From NCBI RefSeq assembly GCF_030546645.1, contig NZ_JAUOTO010000002.1:186001-250000 (forward strand): a stretch of DNA of 64,000 nt, in the 5' to 3' direction. Made by a program: the position numbers and the translations under genes. The notes beneath the pieces are model-generated. The model was not told the DNA's origin and did no database searches. It worked only from the letters and a program-made list of their open reading frames with translations. This document shows, one piece after another, positions 27,477 through 38,000 of this stretch. Every line of letters begins with the position of its first letter. Position 1 is the first letter of the stretch. This DNA comes from Flavitalea plasmicola. GTDB lineage: Bacteria; Bacteroidota; Bacteroidia; Chitinophagales; Chitinophagaceae.

Positions 27477-30400
27477 TTATTGACCTTGATAATGATATTC
27501 CAGTGTTTTGATGATATTTCCATCCTGGTCTTTTATGACTTTCAGCCGGCCGAATCCGTCATAGATGTAGTAGCTGATCCGGTTACCAGCGTCACATTCA
27601 CTTGTCTTGCCGACAGAAGGCTGATAAGTGCAGGTGGACATTTGAGCATCCTTGGGGTAAAGGCGCAACTCATCTATGCTGCCGGCGCCACTGACCGTCA
27701 CGCTGGTGGTGCCTGTCACCACATGTTCGTAGTAGGTCCAGCCATTGGCGGTTTTGCCTGTAATAGTGCCCGTACTGCCTGTAATACTATAAGCTCCGTT
27801 CCGGCTCCAATATGAGACGATATAGGTGGTAGTACTGGTCAATCCTGTCCGGCTGATGTTCCCATTAGCCAGACTATAGCAGCTGTTGCCCGTAATTGCC
27901 TTGGTCATATCCCTGGCCGAAGAGGGTATATTCCAACTGCCGGCGCCATCCGCCTCGAAACTGGTATAAGCTGCCTGATCCGGAGTGGCATTTTTTATCT
28001 CAGCGATCGGAAAAACATGAATATAATCCCAGATAAAGCCCATGTTCATGTCGTTGACCTTACTCAGCTGTTTTATATTGTCGTTGGCGTCATAATACAC
28101 TTGTTGCCGGAGCGCATATCGCGTATCACTGAGCAAGGTATTGTACAGTCCTCCAGTCATTGTCTGATTATTGAGACTATAGAGAGGAGTAGCGGTCTCC
28201 ATCTGATAGATAGAGACAGGCTTGAATATGGTCTGATCAAAGGCGGTGACCTGTCCTCTTATCAGGCTGGATTGACCGGTGCCTCCGGGACTCTTTAACC
28301 AGGTCTGCTGTTCGATCACCGGGCTTAATACCCTGTTGGTAACCATATTCCCGGTGAGCGCACTGGTGTAATTCTCCGGGTATTTATACGTCTTGATAAT
28401 GGAACTACCGTCCGAAAGGTAGTCTTGTATTGAGCTGAGATTTCGCGCGCCATCATAGTAATACTTTGTTGAAGTATTCATGCTGTTGCCGGCTGCGTCA
28501 TAATGTTTAATCGACGTCGAATCCAGCCGGGTCCAGTATGCCTGGGCTGAACTGGAGGTGAAGCCATACGTATAAATAGGAATACATTGATTGCAGTTTG
28601 TAGTAAACGTGTAGGATTGCATATAGACGGTCCCAAAAAGGAATGAAGTGTCCAGCACGCCGACATATGTATTTGTCAATATTTTAGACTGCTTAAAACT
28701 GCCGTCAACGGCAGTAAATCGATAGTCAATACTAGTCCCCAGCCTGATATCAGTAAAAAGCGTTCCCGAATAATTGTTGAAATAATAATCTGTTTTATGT
28801 TTTTCGCCTCCGGCGGCTGCAGTCTCGGTAACTTTAGTATAATAAAAACCAGGATTTTGACCACCAACGCCTGCGCTGGCAGTCGTAGCCATATAGGCTG
28901 TATAGCTATTGGAATTGGCGCTAAAAGAGGGACCTGTAAAGTTGGGGTAATTCGAAAGCCTTCCAGAACTGGTTTGCCCATCGTCTTTTAAATAGGTGTA
29001 AAATTTTTGGGTGGTTGGCGTATCTCCGCGGGTGGCAAAATCTCTGATGCTATTAACACGTATGCCAGGTCCGCCATTCATACTTCCGTTGGCGTCGCTG
29101 TATGTGTTCGGCTCATACTGATAGACAGTAAAGCCTCCGGTTGGATAGAAAAGGGTGTCTAAAGCGCCGTCCAAAGCAGCCCCATCTGGCGTTCTATCTG
29201 CTATAGGAACCGTCCAATTGGCCGGCGGCATTGGATTATAAAATCCAAGCGCCGGAGCGGGCAACCCTTCCTGATTTGCATCGTGCCCATTGTAAAAACC
29301 CCAATAATCTGTCCCGGTGGTGCCTTTTGAGGGCGAACCATCAATGTATTTAAAGGCATACGTCTGCACATCAGACGGCTGTCCCGGATTGACATTTTGG
29401 AACTTCAATAACCTTAATCTTCTGCCGGAAGTCGAAGTATCATTGCTGTTGGTGAAATAGTCATAGGTAAAAACATTCTTTTTCACTACTGCAGAGGAAG
29501 CATTGTCGATCACGTCTATCTCCTTTAGTTTAGGGGAGCTACCCAATACGTCTGTCCGAAGGGCCGCATCCGGGATAAAATTAACCGTAGTATTCCTGCA
29601 GGTGATGGACTGTAGGATCTTGGTTTGTATCGAGGGAGTCATGAGGAAATCATCGGAAGGCCCCAAGTCTGCCTGACCAACGGAATTACTTGTAACATAT
29701 GTGTATTGAGCCGGCACCTGTGCCTGCTGCCAGGAGTAGTTCGCATAGTTGAATAAGATGGTATCCTTTTTATCCGCAGACACCATACTGGTGAGGAACC
29801 AGGCTGAAATATATGTACGAATGATCTTGTGCCCCTGCCAGCTTTGATTGGAAGTCGTCGACTCCTGTGCCCCGAAGACACAGGTCACACCATCTGCTGT
29901 AGTGATCGTAATATTGCTACTGGGAGAAGGCCAGCTCACTCCCAAATCTTTATTATAAGAGAATATATATGCCTTTCCTTTATTCCAGAAAAATTTCCCT
30001 GAGATGCCGTTGAACTCACAATCAAATATGTCTAAGGCAAGGTCGTAGGAGTTATACGCATAATTGTTATAAGCAAGCCCCATGAATGTGTTGTTAGCCG
30101 GCTGAAGGCTGTCCACGATGCTGTATTCTCCATAATTATACCCGGTTTGTTCTGATCCGTCGATATTTCCTTCCGGAATACGTGTTATTACGCCACCGGC
30201 ATTTAAGTTCCATCCAAGTCCTACCCAGCTGGGATCCTGCAAAGGGACCATCCCGCTATAATTATAGTTTAAAGAAATAGGCACTGATAATGACCCGCAT
30301 CTTACTTCGTAAATGGGCATACCAATGTTTGGCAGTCCGGTGTATAATGCCACAGGCGTATTGCCGTAAGTTTGAAAGCCCTGTGCATTGGGGGATGGAG

Positions 30401-30533
30401 GAATAAGGCTTTGGTTCAGGGAAGCTGCCGGATAAGGGATGCTTTGTGAAAATCCCTGGACGATGCTGAGCGAAATTATTGCAATCAAAAGCAAGGAGCG
30501 GTTCACTAGCATGTTCAATACTTTCTTTGTCAT
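27477..30533 (-). CDS. RHS/YD-repeat protein without core, RHS operon gene 2
   Basis: 1018 residues with a signal peptide (about 1-30, ending GFSQ). The N-terminal half is the SpvB-like opening common in Bacteroidota RHS proteins (TYGNTPVALYTGLPNIGMP, VGLGWNLNAGGVITR). The middle is aromatic and Asn/Ser rich. The C-terminus has a carbohydrate-binding-like stretch (GNSCYSLANG) and ends in a YD motif (YYIYDGFGRLKVIKDQDG). It stops straight after that motif, so the RHS core and toxin tail are absent. The next gene supplies both. It may work with the 1913-residue protein as a split shell. The gap to the next gene is 51 bases, and to the previous gene 20 bases. Confidence 0.88.
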   Translation of the reverse strand: MTKKVLNMLVNRSLLLIAIISLSIVQGFSQSIPYPAASLNQSLIPPSPNAQGFQTYGNTPVALYTGLPNIGMPIYEVRCGSLSVPISLNYNYSGMVPLQDPSWVGLGWNLNAGGVITRIPEGNIDGSEQTGYNYGEYSIVDSLQPANNTFMGLAYNNYAYNSYDLALDIFDCEFNGISGKFFWNKGKAYIFSYNKDLGVSWPSPSSNITITTADGVTCVFGAQESTTSNQSWQGHKIIRTYISAWFLTSMVSADKKDTILFNYANYSWQQAQVPAQYTYVTSNSVGQADLGPSDDFLMTPSIQTKILQSITCRNTTVNFIPDAALRTDVLGSSPKLKEIDVIDNASSAVVKKNVFTYDYFTNSNDTSTSGRRLRLLKFQNVNPGQPSDVQTYAFKYIDGSPSKGTTGTDYWGFYNGHDANQEGLPAPALGFYNPMPPANWTVPIADRTPDGAALDGALDTLFYPTGGFTVYQYEPNTYSDANGSMNGGPGIRVNSIRDFATRGDTPTTQKFYTYLKDDGQTSSGRLSNYPNFTGPSFSANSNSYTAYMATTASAGVGGQNPGFYYTKVTETAAAGGEKHKTDYYFNNYSGTLFTDIRLGTSIDYRFTAVDGSFKQSKILTNTYVGVLDTSFLFGTVYMQSYTFTTNCNQCIPIYTYGFTSSSAQAYWTRLDSTSIKHYDAAGNSMNTSTKYYYDGARNLSSIQDYLSDGSSIIKTYKYPENYTSALTGNMVTNRVLSPVIEQQTWLKSPGGTGQSSLIRGQVTAFDQTIFKPVSIYQMETATPLYSLNNQTMTGGLYNTLLSDTRYALRQQVYYDANDNIKQLSKVNDMNMGFIWDYIHVFPIAEIKNATPDQAAYTSFEADGAGSWNIPSSARDMTKAITGNSCYSLANGNISRTGLTSTTTYIVSYWSRNGAYSITGSTGTITGKTANGWTYYEHVVTGTTSVTVSGAGSIDELRLYPKDAQMSTCTYQPSVGKTSECDAGNRISYYIYDGFGRLKVIKDQDGNIIKTLEYHYQGQ

Positions 30534-30553
30534 ACGATTTGACTGTTAGGGGT

Positions 30554-32005
30554 CTAAAAATTATAACCTATGCGGAAGATGATGGGTTGTGTTTTGGGGA
30601 TCTGCTGATAGCTGAGTAAGTCCCAAAATAATTGCAACTTAGTTTTTTTGAACACGCGGCTCTTCACTGATACGGTTTTGCTAATACCAACCAGACAGCT
30701 GCGCGTCCAATAAGTCAGATGGCTTATTTGCTGAAAGGACCTAAAAGGTGTGGTGTAATTGTATTCAAACCCACCTGTCGCAGAGAAGCTACCTTTAATT
30801 TTGATATCAATGAATGAGCGCAGCCCCACTCCCTGGCTGGATAACGCGATATGCTGTATCCCATTCCCCCAGCCCAGTTTGTAACTCGCACCTACGCCTA
30901 CTGTGCTACCTTCGCTTAATTTATACCCTATCGACAAGCCCAGATCCGACACTGTTGGAAATAAATAGTTATTTCGGGTGGTCTGAAAGTTCGCTCCATA
31001 TTCCAACCTTCGCCAGAAAGTCTTTGTTTTCTGATTGTTGGGTTTAAAGTCCGGCATATCGATATCGCCGCTGCCAGCACCGAGTTTGTTCAATTTGTCC
31101 TTATAACCATCCAATTGTGATTGGGCTGACTGAAGATTCGACTGCAGGGCTGCTTGTCCGCCTGGGCCACCGGCGGCCACCTGCTGCTGGATCAACGCAG
31201 CTACCTGGTCGCGGGTTTGTAAGCCGGCCAGCCCTTCAGGAGAACCGTAATTTCCCGGAAGGTTGAACAGCCCTGCCAGCTGGGAATTTTGTTTCATGAA
31301 AGCCTGGAAGGCGGGAAATTTTTGAAGAGTGGACAAAGCCTGGCGTTCCAATTTATCCGGGCTGTTCAGCATTTCTTTATACTGGCGCACCTGTTGAGCG
31401 TAGTAATAGGCTTCCTGGTTCAAGGCAGCATATTGATGTCCTAGCAAACCACTCAGGTTAATATGCTGTTTGATATAATCTCCAATTTGTTGTTTCCGCT
31501 GCTGAATAAAAGCCTTCGCCTGATCTGCATCCTGCATTTTTGCCTGTAGGACTTCCCATTGACGTGCAGCGTCGGGCAGACCGGAAAGCGCCTGCCGACC
31601 GGGTACTCCTTGTTTCATAAACTTCAGGATGCCGCCGAGCGAGTCTATGTAAGGTTGGTATTCTCCACTAAGGTCAACGGCCCGCCCGGATGTATCCTTC
31701 CTGATCTTCTGCGCCAAAGCAAGATATTGCTTAGTGGAATTGCCAAAAAGGTTGTTTGCAGCCGTAGAATCGACTTTCGCCAATTTCTTTTGAAGTCTGG
31801 CTTCACGATGGGCCATCCGTTGCAAATATTTTTCCGTTTGGCGGGTGAGCTGCTGATCGAGGTCAGCTGTCTTGCTTTGCATCCTGTGTAAGAAACGAGA
31901 AGGGAAGTGGACAATATCCGGCCCATCAGCGAGTTGATCCTGGGCATAACAGGGATAAAATAAGGAATTAAACAGCAATAGGATTGCCGTCCGTAGTAGC
32001 CTCAT
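30554..32005 (-). CDS. Coiled-coil plus outer-membrane barrel protein, RHS operon gene 1
   Basis: 483 residues with a signal peptide ending near CYAQ. Residues about 35-300 are helical and Gln/Lys/Ala rich with heptad character (QQLTRQTEKYLQRMAHREAR, QQRKQQIGDYIKQ). A Gly/Asp linker follows. The last 150 residues have alternating aromatic strands ending in IIFRIGYNF, the terminal-Phe pattern of outer-membrane beta-barrels. It is the first gene of the RHS operon and starts 56 bases from an array of direct repeats. A periplasmic coiled coil joined to a small barrel could anchor or export the RHS proteins; that is inference. No named family is recognised. Confidence 0.75.
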   Translation of the reverse strand: MRLLRTAILLLFNSLFYPCYAQDQLADGPDIVHFPSRFLHRMQSKTADLDQQLTRQTEKYLQRMAHREARLQKKLAKVDSTAANNLFGNSTKQYLALAQKIRKDTSGRAVDLSGEYQPYIDSLGGILKFMKQGVPGRQALSGLPDAARQWEVLQAKMQDADQAKAFIQQRKQQIGDYIKQHINLSGLLGHQYAALNQEAYYYAQQVRQYKEMLNSPDKLERQALSTLQKFPAFQAFMKQNSQLAGLFNLPGNYGSPEGLAGLQTRDQVAALIQQQVAAGGPGGQAALQSNLQSAQSQLDGYKDKLNKLGAGSGDIDMPDFKPNNQKTKTFWRRLEYGANFQTTRNNYLFPTVSDLGLSIGYKLSEGSTVGVGASYKLGWGNGIQHIALSSQGVGLRSFIDIKIKGSFSATGGFEYNYTTPFRSFQQISHLTYWTRSCLVGISKTVSVKSRVFKKTKLQLFWDLLSYQQIPKTQPIIFRIGYNF

Positions 32006-32060
32006 GTGCAGTCAGTTTATGGTTTGATCAGGGTTAAATCAAAGGAAACAAAAAATTTCG

Positions 32061-32131
32061 TAGCACTGTGCACAATTCCATAGCCGTGTCGATTCGCCAA
32101 TAGACGTGTCAAATTGGGCTATAACCGTGTA
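32061..32131 (-). promoter_or_regulatory. Four phased direct repeats upstream of the RHS operon
   Basis: TAGCACTGTG (32061), TAGCCGTGTC (32081), TAGACGTGTC (32101) and TAACCGTGTA (32122) repeat at 20, 20 and 21 bases, two helical turns each, all in one orientation. They lie 56-126 bases upstream of the first gene of the RHS operon (start 32005). The pattern suits a regulator binding one face of the DNA. The rest of the 341-bp gap (32006-32346) shows no gene. Confidence 0.55.
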
Positions 32132-32346
32132 AGCGGCTTGAACTGTATGAGCTTGAAATCTTGTAAATCCTTATGTAAAAATGAGGGCAGGATTATTTCG
32201 GAGATGAAAGTATAAAGTTTGCATCAATTCGACATACCACTTTGTGGTAATATGCCGCAGTTTTCCAAAATACCGTCTTTTTACGTGGTATAATCCGGAT
32301 GTTTTAACAACGCTCGTTATTTCAATGTTAATGATGATGAATTCTA

Positions 32347-33567
32347 TCAGGAGTTGACTGGAATTCCCTTCTTGGAAATATTAGTCTTTTCATTTCGCAG
32401 ATAATTTTCCATTACGAGCGCACCGGCGCCTGTCAATTCCGCGTTGTATCCCAGCTGTGATATTTCGATGCTGGCATTGGCGGCCAGGCGAGGGATGCAG
32501 TGTTCGTTCAGGGCCTGTTGAATGGGTGTCTGCCATATTTTTCCGGCGGAAGAGCCTCTGCCGCTGAGGACGATGGCTTCCGGATTGAGCAGGTGGATGA
32601 GGATGGCTACGCCTCTGCCGATGTTGTAGCCGGCCTCCGAAAGTAATTCCACGGCGAACTTATCGCCTCTTTCCGCGGCGGAGATGACGGCCCAGCAAGC
32701 CTGGTCCACGTTCTCTGCAGGCAGCAGCTGGTCCAGCAGGGTGAGGCGGCCATTGCGAATGCCTTCTTCGGCCTTGCCGACTACGACGAGTAATGAAGCT
32801 TCCGTTTCCAGGCAACCACTCTTGCCGCAGCTGCAGAGCTTGTTGTTTGTAAATAGGGGCAGGTGGCTAAACTCGCCGGCAAATCCATTGTGTCCACGGA
32901 AGATCTCGCCGTTGAGGATCATGCCGAGGCCGATGCCCCAACCCAGGTTGATCACCATGGCGGAGCGTTTGTTGCGGGCAGCGCCAAACCGGAACTCGGC
33001 CAGGGCGATGAGGCTGGAATCGTTCTCAATGAAAGTTTGTACGCCGGTGCCCGTGGTAATATACCGGGTCAGCGGCATCTCGCCCGTGTCCAGGAAGGAA
33101 TAGTTCACGCCTTTCTTAGCATCCACGAATCCCGGCATGCCTATCCCGATGCCCGCGATGTCTTCTTTCGCGATGCCTGATCCCTGGATACATTCATTGA
33201 TGCTTTGCACCAATCTGGCGGCAGCAGATCCATTGTTGACCAGGGGCAACTCCACTTCCCTTATCACGGTGACGTGTCTGCGCTGCATATCCATGATGAC
33301 GATGCGGGTGAACAGCTGGTCCATGGCAACGGCAACCACATAAAGCACATTTGACCGGAGGGAATATAGTAAAGGGCGTCTACCGCCTGTAGAAGGAGCA
33401 AAGCCCGTCTCCACAATGACATTCTCTTCCATCAATTCGTTTAGCATTTTAGCAGCCAGCGGCAGGCTGATGTCGATGCGAGTGGAAAGGTCTGAACAGC
33501 TAAGGTTGTGGGCGAAGTACAGCTCTCTTATGATCTTCTTCTTATAGAGTACATTCTTATCAGTCAT
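32347..33567 (-). CDS. ROK family transcriptional regulator (downstream paralogue)
   Basis: Sugar-responsive repressor type of 406 residues from the ATG at 33567. That start gives MTDKNVLYKKKIIREL, which lines up with the start of its paralogue at 46727. An N-terminal winged helix (about 1-75, ending TGGRRP) precedes the ROK fold. The zinc site is present as CSCGKSGC with the upstream His of EFSHLP. The kinase ATP motif is degenerate, as usual in repressors. It shares long identical stretches with the 46727 protein (EAGYNIGRGVAILIHLLNPE versus EAGYSIGRGVAILIHLLNPE). It follows the haloperoxidase gene by about 136 bases, closing the SusCD locus. Confidence 0.9.
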   Translation of the reverse strand: MTDKNVLYKKKIIRELYFAHNLSCSDLSTRIDISLPLAAKMLNELMEENVIVETGFAPSTGGRRPLLYSLRSNVLYVVAVAMDQLFTRIVIMDMQRRHVTVIREVELPLVNNGSAAARLVQSINECIQGSGIAKEDIAGIGIGMPGFVDAKKGVNYSFLDTGEMPLTRYITTGTGVQTFIENDSSLIALAEFRFGAARNKRSAMVINLGWGIGLGMILNGEIFRGHNGFAGEFSHLPLFTNNKLCSCGKSGCLETEASLLVVVGKAEEGIRNGRLTLLDQLLPAENVDQACWAVISAAERGDKFAVELLSEAGYNIGRGVAILIHLLNPEAIVLSGRGSSAGKIWQTPIQQALNEHCIPRLAANASIEISQLGYNAELTGAGALVMENYLRNEKTNISKKGIPVNS

Positions 33568-33703
33568 AGGATCTTTTAGCAAAAAAGATTAACAAACAGG
33601 TTATTTCCATACGCAAGGTACCAAAAAAAGTGCCCTTTTTCTATGCCACTATCAGCCAGTGGTTTACATTACCATATGGATTATAAACTGTTCGCTTATG
33701 ATA

Positions 33704-35017
33704 CTACTCCTGTATCAGTTTGATCTTTTGCAGCACCCACTGCCCTATTTGTGCGCCGGAGGTTTGTCCTGTCTCTATCGCTGCCCTGTAGTGTATGCCG
33801 CCATAAAACCTGGAGATGGCGGCTTCCTCTGCGGCCTGCTGAAAGGATTCAAAGTGCCTGGATGGCAGTCCGAATTCCACCTCAGTGTCGTCGTCAAAGG
33901 CGCAATGGTTGCCAAACTGGCGGGACAAGACAGTGGCACATGTTGTAGAAATGATGCTATGCCCGCTGGTGTATTCGGGGAAAGGCGGCGTTTGCAGCAA
34001 CGGACGCCAGCCTTCGTCGATGTTTGCATCGATATAGGTTTCCGGCCGGATGACATTGCTGCGGTATTTTTCATCCCAGCAACTGATGAACGCATCGAAC
34101 ATTGCGATGGCGGTGATCGTGTATGCGGCGGATGATTCCATTATCGTACGATGCTGTTGCGCGCATACCCTGCCGATGATGGAGATCCAATGACCGCCCG
34201 GGGAGATCTTTTTTGTCGCATAGTTAAGGTGTCCCTCCATGGTCACTGCAAAAGGGTTGCAGTCCCAAAAACTGGCAATGGTTTTCTGCTCTTCCGTCAG
34301 CTGCAGCCCTGTCGTGTATACATCATACGCCTGTTTGTAGAAAAGGCTATTGGTGTCTGTACTGAAAGCGGGCGCCGGGGCGGGCCTGAACTGGCTGCCC
34401 GAATCCAGGGTCACGGGCCTGATCCTGCCCCAATGGGGTTCGACAGCGGCCATATACGCGGGGGGCGTGGGGATCCATTTTCCTTTGGCGCCGGAAAGGC
34501 GATAGCGCGGTAGACTGCGTGTCTCCTTATACCTATCCTTATCCGCCCAGGCGATGATGGAATCGGCTACCTGCCGGCCATATCGCAGGGATCGTTCGTA
34601 TGCTGTACTCACGGGCACCTGTGACCGGTACCATCGAAGGATATTCCGGATGGAGTCATCCATTACAGGCTCTGAAAAGATCAGCCTTCTGCCAACGAGT
34701 AAAAAGGCATAGGCAGCAGCGAGCGGGGCTGATATTTTTTCTTTTGGACCCGGGATGGCGGGAAATCCTTTCACCTGGGGGTGGAGTGAAATATAGCGTG
34801 ATGGTGCGGCTTTAACCAACGTCTCATAGGCTGCCACATTCGTATACAGGTAAATTCTGCTGGCGACCGGGGGTGAAAAAATATCATGCACCATGACATC
34901 CGTCACTGTTTTCTCGACCCGGTGCAAAAGCGCAGCGTCCCTGGCGGCGCCGGACGATTGTGCGCGTCCCGGACAGGACAGGATCAGGCCTGTTATAAAA
35001 ATAATTCCGTGCTTCAT
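33704..35017 (-). CDS. Vanadium-dependent haloperoxidase-like / PAP2 superfamily protein
   Basis: 437 residues with a signal peptide (ending GRAQ), so periplasmic or beyond. The C-terminal half carries the vanadate/phosphate pocket: K317 and R324 (EKYRSNVIRPETY), S351-G352-H353 (PEYTSGHS), R403 and H409 (SRFYGGIHY). These match the anchoring Lys/Arg/SGH/Arg/His set of haloperoxidases, which share their site with PAP2 acid phosphatases. Activity could therefore be halide oxidation or phosphate-ester hydrolysis. The length and N-terminal helices fit the haloperoxidase group. Its start overlaps the stop of the FG-GAP gene by 4 bases (ATGA), indicating translational coupling. Confidence 0.85.
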   Translation of the reverse strand: MKHGIIFITGLILSCPGRAQSSGAARDAALLHRVEKTVTDVMVHDIFSPPVASRIYLYTNVAAYETLVKAAPSRYISLHPQVKGFPAIPGPKEKISAPLAAAYAFLLVGRRLIFSEPVMDDSIRNILRWYRSQVPVSTAYERSLRYGRQVADSIIAWADKDRYKETRSLPRYRLSGAKGKWIPTPPAYMAAVEPHWGRIRPVTLDSGSQFRPAPAPAFSTDTNSLFYKQAYDVYTTGLQLTEEQKTIASFWDCNPFAVTMEGHLNYATKKISPGGHWISIIGRVCAQQHRTIMESSAAYTITAIAMFDAFISCWDEKYRSNVIRPETYIDANIDEGWRPLLQTPPFPEYTSGHSIISTTCATVLSRQFGNHCAFDDDTEVEFGLPSRHFESFQQAAEEAAISRFYGGIHYRAAIETGQTSGAQIGQWVLQKIKLIQE

Positions 35018-38000
35018 TTATCGTTGGCTTTTAGGATCTGTACCAGATCGTCATTTTTTGCGACAATGATCCATTTTTCCCCGGCGCCATTTCTGACCTC
35101 CGTCATTCCCCGCACGTCCCCCCCGATGTAACATCCGCTGATCCCGGGATCGACGGCACGGTATTGTCCCTCCGCACCGGCGCTGCCTTTCAGCAGGACG
35201 CCGATGCTGGCGTCGCAACGTCCCAGCTGCGTCTTATAAGGATAAAAATTGCCGGCGAGCAGGATGTCTTTCGTGCCATCGCCATCAAAGTCATCCACCA
35301 CGGCACCAAATACTTTTGAGAATTGCGCCGTCAGGGGCAGCGGGCTGAATGCAAACTGGCCGTTGCCGTGATTGTACAGGACGCCGGAAGCCAGCTGGTC
35401 ACAGCGGAACACTTTTGCCTGTGCGATCTTCTCCCATGGAAAAATAGATTCCATGGTGGCGTCCGCATAGCTGAGGTAGTTGACGAATTTCTTCTTCAGT
35501 GACACCATCTGATCCAGCAGCTCATCGCGGGAAGCCATGGGATAACTTTTGCCTTGTATGTAATAGCACATGATGGGATCCAGAGTGCCATTGTTATCAA
35601 AATCCGCCAGGTATAAGGTCATGGGTTGAGCGGGAGAAGCTTTGAACTGGTCGTTATAGCCGCAGTTACCCAGGATGAAGTCCGTATCTCCGTCACCGTC
35701 CACATCGGCAGCCGTAATGGATGACCACATGCCGCTCAAATTGTTTAATCCCGCCGCGGCCGAGACATCCGACAATTTGCCCTGTGCGTTGTGGAATAGC
35801 TTCACGGGCATCCAGTCTCCGGCGATCAGCAATTCCGGGTAAGCGTCATTGTCCAGATCGGCAAATACCGCAGCGGTGACCATTCCCGGCAGGCGAAGCG
35901 CTGCGCACACTTCATCGGTGACGTCGGTGAAATGCACCTGTCCTCCCTTTGAATCGTTGCGCAGGATATAGCTCTTCGAAGGCAGCGGAAATGAGCCGGG
36001 TATTCCCCTGCCACCGACAAAGAGGTCCAGGTCGCCGTCGTGATCGATGTCACCGGCGGCGATGGCGAATTTGCTGCTCAGCATCGGCGGAAGGGCATCG
36101 GCGGACGCCTTGCTGAAATTTCCCTTTCCATCATTGATGTATAGCTGATCCTGGAAGCCTTCGGATTGGTCGGCGTATTCATTGCCGCCACTGACGATGT
36201 ACAGGTCCTTGTCACCGTCGCCATCGGCGTCGAAGAACAGCGCGTTGACCTGCTCATACACCGAATCTCCGGCCCAGGCCTGGGATGGAGCGGGCGCAAA
36301 GCCGCCGGCTGCCGTCTGCAGGTATAATCGCCCCGGCGCACCGATGGCGCCGCCGATGAAGAGGTCCTCCAGTCCGTCGCCATTGACATCGGCCTTTGCG
36401 AGGGCCGGACCCTGCCGGGAAAGCTGGTAGGGCAGCAGCACTTCGTCCTTGAAGTCAATGAAGTTATCTTCTTTGTGGCGATGTGCGATCCCCGAGCGGG
36501 CCGTGATGTCCGTGAAGATCTTTTTTGGGTGCGGCGGAGGGGTGGGCGCAGCGATGGCTGCTTCCTGCTCTTTTACCGAGAGCGTCTGATCCGAAGCGGG
36601 CGCCTGGAGCACCGTTATTTTATCATCGGGCCAGCTGATCGTGATGTCCCGGATGGATTTGTCCTTGGGGAATCCGAAAAAAAGTTCCGGCGCCATGCTG
36701 GATTGATAGCCTCTCACCGGGTAGAGCTCCTGGTACTGCAAGGCCCCGTCCGTAGTAACCAGGGTTGCCTTAGCGCCGAATGCTTTTGTGTTCAAACCTG
36801 CTCCCGTCAGCCGTAAAACGATGTAATGATTTTTTTTCAGTTCGTTCTCCTCATTGCGATAGACCATCGCGGTTTCGTTGTTGTTGCACACGACCAGGTC
36901 CAGGTCGCCGTCATTATCCAGGTCGGCATAGGCTGCGGCATTGGAGATGGTGGGCTTGTAGAGGCCCCAGTCGCGCGTAACATTGGTGAATTGCAGGTTG
37001 GCATCGTTGTGGAAGACATAGTTGCTGATCTTATTGGAAGGCATCTTCTTTACCAGCTCGTAAGTGGAAAAGTGCTGGTTGCCCTGGCGGGCGGCTGCCA
37101 TCCTGGCGTCGGGAGCCGTATATTTCAGGAAGTCCATGTCCGTGTAATCACGGAGGTACCCATTGCTGATGAAAAGATCTTTCCATCCATCGTTGTCAAA
37201 GTCGGCGAAAAGACCGGCCCAGCTCCAGTCGGTGTTGGAAACGCCGGCCAGCTGACCGATCTCGCTGAACCGGAGATGCCCCTGCTCATCCGTGCCCTGG
37301 TTCAGCTGCAGCATATTCCGCATTTGCTGATGATAGTATCCGCTGTCCAGCAGCAAATGATATTGATCGTATTCGTCGGGGCCTTTCAGCAATTTCTGCC
37401 TGTGATTGTCTTCCGGCAGCATATCGAGGGTCAGCACGTCGGGACGGCCGTCATTATTGTAGTCGGCGATGTCGGCGCCCATGGCATATTTCGAGATATG
37501 GGTAAAGGATTGTTCCAGCGATTCCGTGAAGGTCCCGTCGTGGTTGTTGATATAGAAGCAATCTTTTTCCGAGTAGTCGCTGGTGGTATAAATATCGGGC
37601 CATCCGTCCCTGTTGACGTCGCTGACGGTGGCGCTAAGCCCGAAGTTCAGGGGATTATTGACGATGCCGGCCCCGAAGGTCACATCCGTAAAATGAATGT
37701 TGCCGCTGGCATCCCTGTCCTGACGGAAGAGGCGGTTGCCGAAATGGAGATCCGGAGTGGCTCTAGTCTTCCTGGTATTGAGAAAGGGATTGTACGTGTG
37801 GTTACTGTGGTTCAGCAGGAACATATCCAGGTCTCCGTCCCTGTCATAATCGAAAAAGACGGCTTGCGTGGACTGGGCGCCCGGCACGTCCAGGCCATAA
37901 GATCTGGCCATGTCCTTAAAGACGGGAATACCGTCGACTATTCCCTGGCAAATAAACAGCTCATGGCTTAGCTGCATGCTGTCGGCGTATTTGCCGGAAT

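Noticed and set aside
32061..32131. CRISPR array
   Set aside because: The repeats are only about 10 bases with 10-base gaps and are imperfect. No cas genes are nearby.
36826..37971. 381-codon plus-strand open frame
   Set aside because: Antisense to the FG-GAP repeats. The regular Val/Gly/Ile pattern is the complement of the DxDxDG repeats.
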